In this document: one piece after another, positions 6,381-8,755 of the stretch | How positions within the stretch are numbered: the stretch's first letter is position 1 | Layout: the number at the start of each line of letters is the position of its first letter | Assembly: GCA_028290125.1 (NCBI GenBank) | Contig: JAQGKM010000325.1 | Location: 1 to 8,755 of the forward strand | DNA length: 8,755 nt | Direction: 5' to 3' | Source of the DNA: Hyphomicrobiales bacterium | GTDB taxonomy: Bacteria > Pseudomonadota > Alphaproteobacteria > Rhizobiales > Beijerinckiaceae | Position numbers and translations under genes: made by a program | Notes under the pieces: generated by a model | The model's input: only the letters and a program-made list of their open reading frames with translations | Databases searched by the model: none | What the model was told of the DNA's origin: nothing

Positions 6381-6791
6381 GACGTCCGACTGATTCTTAA
6401 GACGTAGATTTTCCACGACGCGCTGCGGGCCTAGACGAAGGTTTCATGTGGGCGACGACGCCGCAGCGTCGCGCCGCGCGGGCCTTCGCACATGCGAGAT
6501 GCCTCCGGTTACGTCACGTCCGGTTTCAAAAAAGTAGTTGCGACAGAGGCATATCGGCTCGGACGCCGGGGTTGCGTGCGCCCTGTCCGGCGCCGTTGCG
6601 GCGCTGGGTAATGCGCCGTCACGAAAGTCTTATACCTTTTAATACGTTCCCTGAGCGCGCCCCGCAGAACATAGCATTGGGCAGCCGCCTGAAGAGGGGC
6701 AATCCCGCCAAGCAAGACGGGACGCAATTCGCCGAAGCGCGCTGGGGGCCAACCGCGGCGCGTGACACAACAGGAAACCCGAGGGTTCAAC
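6381..6791 (+). other. 411-bp gene-free leader upstream of the MFS transporter
   Basis: No coding sequence I can support. It holds small GC-rich hairpins without a T tract (CGACGC-CGCA-GCGTCG at 6456-6471; GCGCCG-TTG-CGGCGC at 6590-6604). CCGGTT occurs twice, at 6505-6510 and 6520-6525, flanking ACGTCACGT. An AT-rich patch at 6629-6645 (TTATACCTTTTAATACG) is the best promoter candidate for the transporter, but I see no convincing -35 box. If that is the promoter, the 5' UTR is about 140 nt. TCCCG/CGGGA arms at 6701-6722 could form a hairpin in it. I see no intrinsic terminator for rlmB and match no known riboswitch. Confidence 0.5.
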
Positions 6792-8462
6792 ATGAGCATC
6801 GCAACCGCGACCGCGCCGCATGAGGCCGCACGGCCCATGACGGCGGAAGAGCGGAAGGTCATTCTGGCCTCCTCTCTCGGCACCGTCTTTGAATGGTACG
6901 ACTTCTATCTCGCCGGCTCGCTGGCCGCGAACATCTCCGCCGCCTTCTTCTCGGGCGTGAACCCGACCGCGGCTTTCATTTTCGTGCTGCTCGGCTTCGC
7001 CGCCGGCTTCGCGGTCCGTCCGTTCGGCGCGCTGTTCTTCGGACGCCTCGGCGACCTGATCGGCCGCAAGTACACCTTCCTCGTCACCATGATGGTGATG
7101 GGCATCTCGACCTTCGTGGTCGGCATTATGCCGGGCTACGCCTCCATCGGCATTGCGGCGCCGATCGGCTTCATCGCCTGCCGCCTCCTGCAGGGCCTTG
7201 CGCTCGGTGGTGAATACGGCGGCGCGGCGACCTACGTCGCCGAACATTCTCCGCAGAACCGCCGCGGCTTCTACACCGCCTGGATCCAGACGACGGCCAC
7301 CGTCGGCCTGTTCCTGTCGCTGCTCGTCATCCTGACGCTGCGCCTGAACATGACCGCGCAGGACTTCGCCGACTGGGGCTGGCGCATTCCCTTCCTCGTC
7401 TCGATCCTGCTGCTGTTCGTCTCGATCTGGATCCGTCTCCAGCTCGCCGAATCGCCGGCCTTCACGAAGATGAAGGAAGAGGGCACCGTCTCGAAGGCGC
7501 CGCTCACCGAAGCGTTCGGCAAGTGGTCCAACCTGAAGATCGCGATCATCGCGCTGTTCGGCGGCACCGCCGGCCAGGCCGTCGTCTGGTACACGGGCCA
7601 GTTCTACGCGCTGTTCTTCCTCACCCAGACGCTGAAGATCGACGGAACGACCGCCAATCTTCTGATCGCCTTCTCGCTGCTGCTCGGCACGCCGTTCTTC
7701 ATCTTCTTCGGCTCGCTGTCGGACAAGATCGGTCGCAAGCCGATCATCCTGGCCGGCTGCCTGATCGCCGCCTTGACGTACTTCCCGATCTTCGGGCAGA
7801 TCGCCAAGATCGGCAATCCGACGCTGATGAATGCACACGACAAGGTGAAGGTCACGCTGATCGCCGACCCTGCCACTTGTGGCAACGTGTTCGACCCGAT
7901 CAACATCCGCACCTTCACGGCGCCTTGCGACGTGGCGCGCCGGGCGCTCGCCACCGCCGCGATCAAGTATGAGTTCTCGCCGGGAGCCGCCGGCTCCACC
8001 GCGAAGGCCATGGTTGGCGCGGACGAAGTGCCCTACAACGCCGACTTCGCCAAGAACCTGACGGCGGCGTCGATCAAGGCCGGTTACCCGGCCGTGGGCG
8101 ATGCGCAGATCCTCAAGCAGCCGACGGTTGGCGGCGTGCTCTCGGACTCGCGTTCGCTGCAGATGATCGGCCTTCTCTTCATCCTCGTGATCTACGTCAC
8201 GATGGTGTACGGCCCGATCGCCGCCCTGCTCGTCGAGCTCTTCCCGACGCGCATTCGCTACACCGGCATGTCCCTGCCCTACCATCTCGGCAACGGCTGG
8301 TTCGGCGGCTTCCTGCCCCCGACCGCCTTTGCCATCGTGGCGGCGACGGGCGATATCTTCGCCGGCCTCTGGTACCCGATCGTGGTCGCGTTGATGACCT
8401 TCGTCATCGGCCTGATCTTCCTGCCCGAGACCCGCACGCGCGACATCTACGCGGGCGACTGA
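6792..8462 (+). CDS. MFS transporter, metabolite:H+ symporter (MHS) family, with large periplasmic insertion
   Basis: 556 residues from the ATG at 6792, chosen for the GAGGG site 6 nt upstream; the open frame can extend to GTG 6762 without a site. Twelve membrane helices are readable. MHS hallmarks are GTVFEWYDFYLAG in TM1, VRPFGALFFGRLGDLIGRK (motif A, 76-93) after TM2, RLLQGLALGGEYGGA in TM4 (131-145) and the second motif SLSDKIGRK (308-316) after TM8. Relatives (ShiA, ProP, KgtP) import shikimate, proline/betaine or 2-oxoglutarate with protons, so this is an inner-membrane importer of an unknown organic solute. The region between TM9 and TM10 (about 342-454) is over 100 residues, predicted periplasmic, and carries Cys363 and Cys379, so the protein is about 100 residues longer than classic members. 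It is a single-gene unit ended by a strong terminator. Codons are almost all G/C-ending. Confidence 0.93.
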   Translation: MSIATATAPHEAARPMTAEERKVILASSLGTVFEWYDFYLAGSLAANISAAFFSGVNPTAAFIFVLLGFAAGFAVRPFGALFFGRLGDLIGRKYTFLVTMMVMGISTFVVGIMPGYASIGIAAPIGFIACRLLQGLALGGEYGGAATYVAEHSPQNRRGFYTAWIQTTATVGLFLSLLVILTLRLNMTAQDFADWGWRIPFLVSILLLFVSIWIRLQLAESPAFTKMKEEGTVSKAPLTEAFGKWSNLKIAIIALFGGTAGQAVVWYTGQFYALFFLTQTLKIDGTTANLLIAFSLLLGTPFFIFFGSLSDKIGRKPIILAGCLIAALTYFPIFGQIAKIGNPTLMNAHDKVKVTLIADPATCGNVFDPINIRTFTAPCDVARRALATAAIKYEFSPGAAGSTAKAMVGADEVPYNADFAKNLTAASIKAGYPAVGDAQILKQPTVGGVLSDSRSLQMIGLLFILVIYVTMVYGPIAALLVELFPTRIRYTGMSLPYHLGNGWFGGFLPPTAFAIVAATGDIFAGLWYPIVVALMTFVIGLIFLPETRTRDIYAGD

Positions 8463-8484
8463 TCCCTGCAGGATCGACAAACAG

Positions 8485-8513
8485 AAAGGCCCCGCGCGAG
8501 CGGGGCCTTTTTT
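8485..8513 (+). terminator. Rho-independent terminator after the MFS gene
   Basis: AAAGGCCCCGC-GCGA-GCGGGGCCTTT is an 11-bp perfect stem with a GCGA tetraloop, followed by further T residues (six in a row in total), 22 bp past the transporter stop. On the minus strand the stem is followed only by TTTC, so it may weakly terminate the convergent gene as well. Confidence 0.93.
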
Positions 8514-8535
8514 AGTTGGCGCGAGAGCGCGCGGC

Positions 8536-8755
8536 TCAGTCGCAGAAGCGCTCGCGTTCCTCGACCCAGCGATAGCCGTTCCAGTGGCGGCGCACTTCGG
8601 TCGTGCAGCGCTCGACATAGACCGGCGGCGGCGGCACGTAGACGCGCTCCTCTTCGACATAGATGCGGCGCATGGGCGGCGGCGGCGGCGCGGGATTGGC
8701 CATCGCGCCGGCGGCCAGCGCGCCGAGCGCAACGCCGCCCAGAATACCGGCGGCG
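8536..8755 (-). CDS. Small exported proline-rich hypothetical protein (N-terminus beyond window edge)
   Basis: The frame is open from the right edge to a TGA at 8538-8536, giving the last 72 residues. It begins in a Gly/Ala-rich hydrophobic stretch (AAGILGGVALGALAAGAM) resembling a glycine-zipper or the end of a signal/membrane segment. Two PPPP-containing segments alternate with aromatic/charged IYVEEERVYV and VYVER. The C-terminal part, RCTTEVRRHWNGYRWVEERE and then RFCD, has a Cys pair 24 residues apart that could form a disulfide. This style is common among small envelope or periplasmic proteins of Hyphomicrobiales. The in-frame ATG at 8703 is unlikely to be the start because the hydrophobic part precedes it. 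Function unknown. It converges on the MFS gene with a shared terminator between them. Confidence 0.72.
   Translation of the reverse strand, partial: AAGILGGVALGALAAGAMANPAPPPPPMRRIYVEEERVYVPPPPVYVERCTTEVRRHWNGYRWVEERERFCD

Noticed and set aside
6456..6471. Hairpin as possible rlmB terminator
   Set aside because: The stem is only 6 bp and no T tract follows on either strand.
6595..6625. CTGGGTAATGCGCC resembling part of a TPP riboswitch
   Set aside because: The essential CTGAGA element is missing upstream and the gene is not thiamine-related in any visible way. The similarity is short enough to be chance.
6639..8732. Very long minus-strand open frame (697 codons) across the MFS gene
   Set aside because: Its product is an Arg/Glu/Asp/Gly-rich low-complexity chain with no recognisable domain. 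The plus-strand frame encodes a clear 12-TM transporter with family motifs, so this is a high-GC antisense shadow.
1..8755. CRISPR arrays, insertion sequences, prophage genes, toxin-antitoxin pairs
   Set aside because: No regularly spaced repeats, transposase motifs, terminal inverted repeats or phage-like genes were seen. The tRNA has no visible integrase or duplicated 3' end nearby.

Overview
The window looks like chromosomal DNA of a high-GC alphaproteobacterium, most likely order Hyphomicrobiales (Rhizobiales). This rests on strongly G/C-ending codons, a Bug-type (TctC) solute-binding protein in a catabolic cluster, a HisKA_2-type kinase paired with a single-domain receiver, and an RlmB with a long basic N-terminal tail. 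I cannot name the genus from sequence alone. All genes look intact except two that run off the window edges.

Left region (1-2914): a divergent uptake/catabolism unit. Three minus-strand genes form a tight operon, read from right to left: a seven-bladed beta-propeller protein of the Vgb/SMP-30-like type, a dienelactone-hydrolase-family enzyme, and a Bug/TctC periplasmic binding protein cut by the left edge. A GntR/FCD repressor is transcribed the other way from a 147-bp intergenic region. That region holds a perfect 12-bp palindrome, three copies of ATCGAYAA and a candidate promoter for the operon. The simple model is that the repressor senses a carboxylate or lactone-derived metabolite and controls its capture and hydrolysis. 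The substrate is unknown. Both enzymes lack residues that define the textbook activity of their families.

Middle region (2937-6380): tRNA-Tyr(GTA) on the minus strand; a two-gene signalling operon on the minus strand (membrane histidine kinase with an extracytoplasmic sensor, translationally coupled to a single-domain response regulator), closed by a clear intrinsic terminator; and, divergent from it, rlmB, a SpoU-family 23S rRNA 2'-O-methyltransferase.

Right region (6381-8755): a 411-bp gene-free leader, then an MHS-family MFS transporter with an unusually large extracytoplasmic insertion between TM9 and TM10 carrying two cysteines, then a strong intrinsic terminator. Last is the C-terminal part of a small exported proline-rich protein on the minus strand, cut by the right edge.

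I see no mobile element, CRISPR array, prophage or obvious new defence system. The most unusual points are the candidate operator set in the GntR divergent region, the departures of the two operon enzymes from their families' active-site residues, and the transporter's periplasmic insertion.
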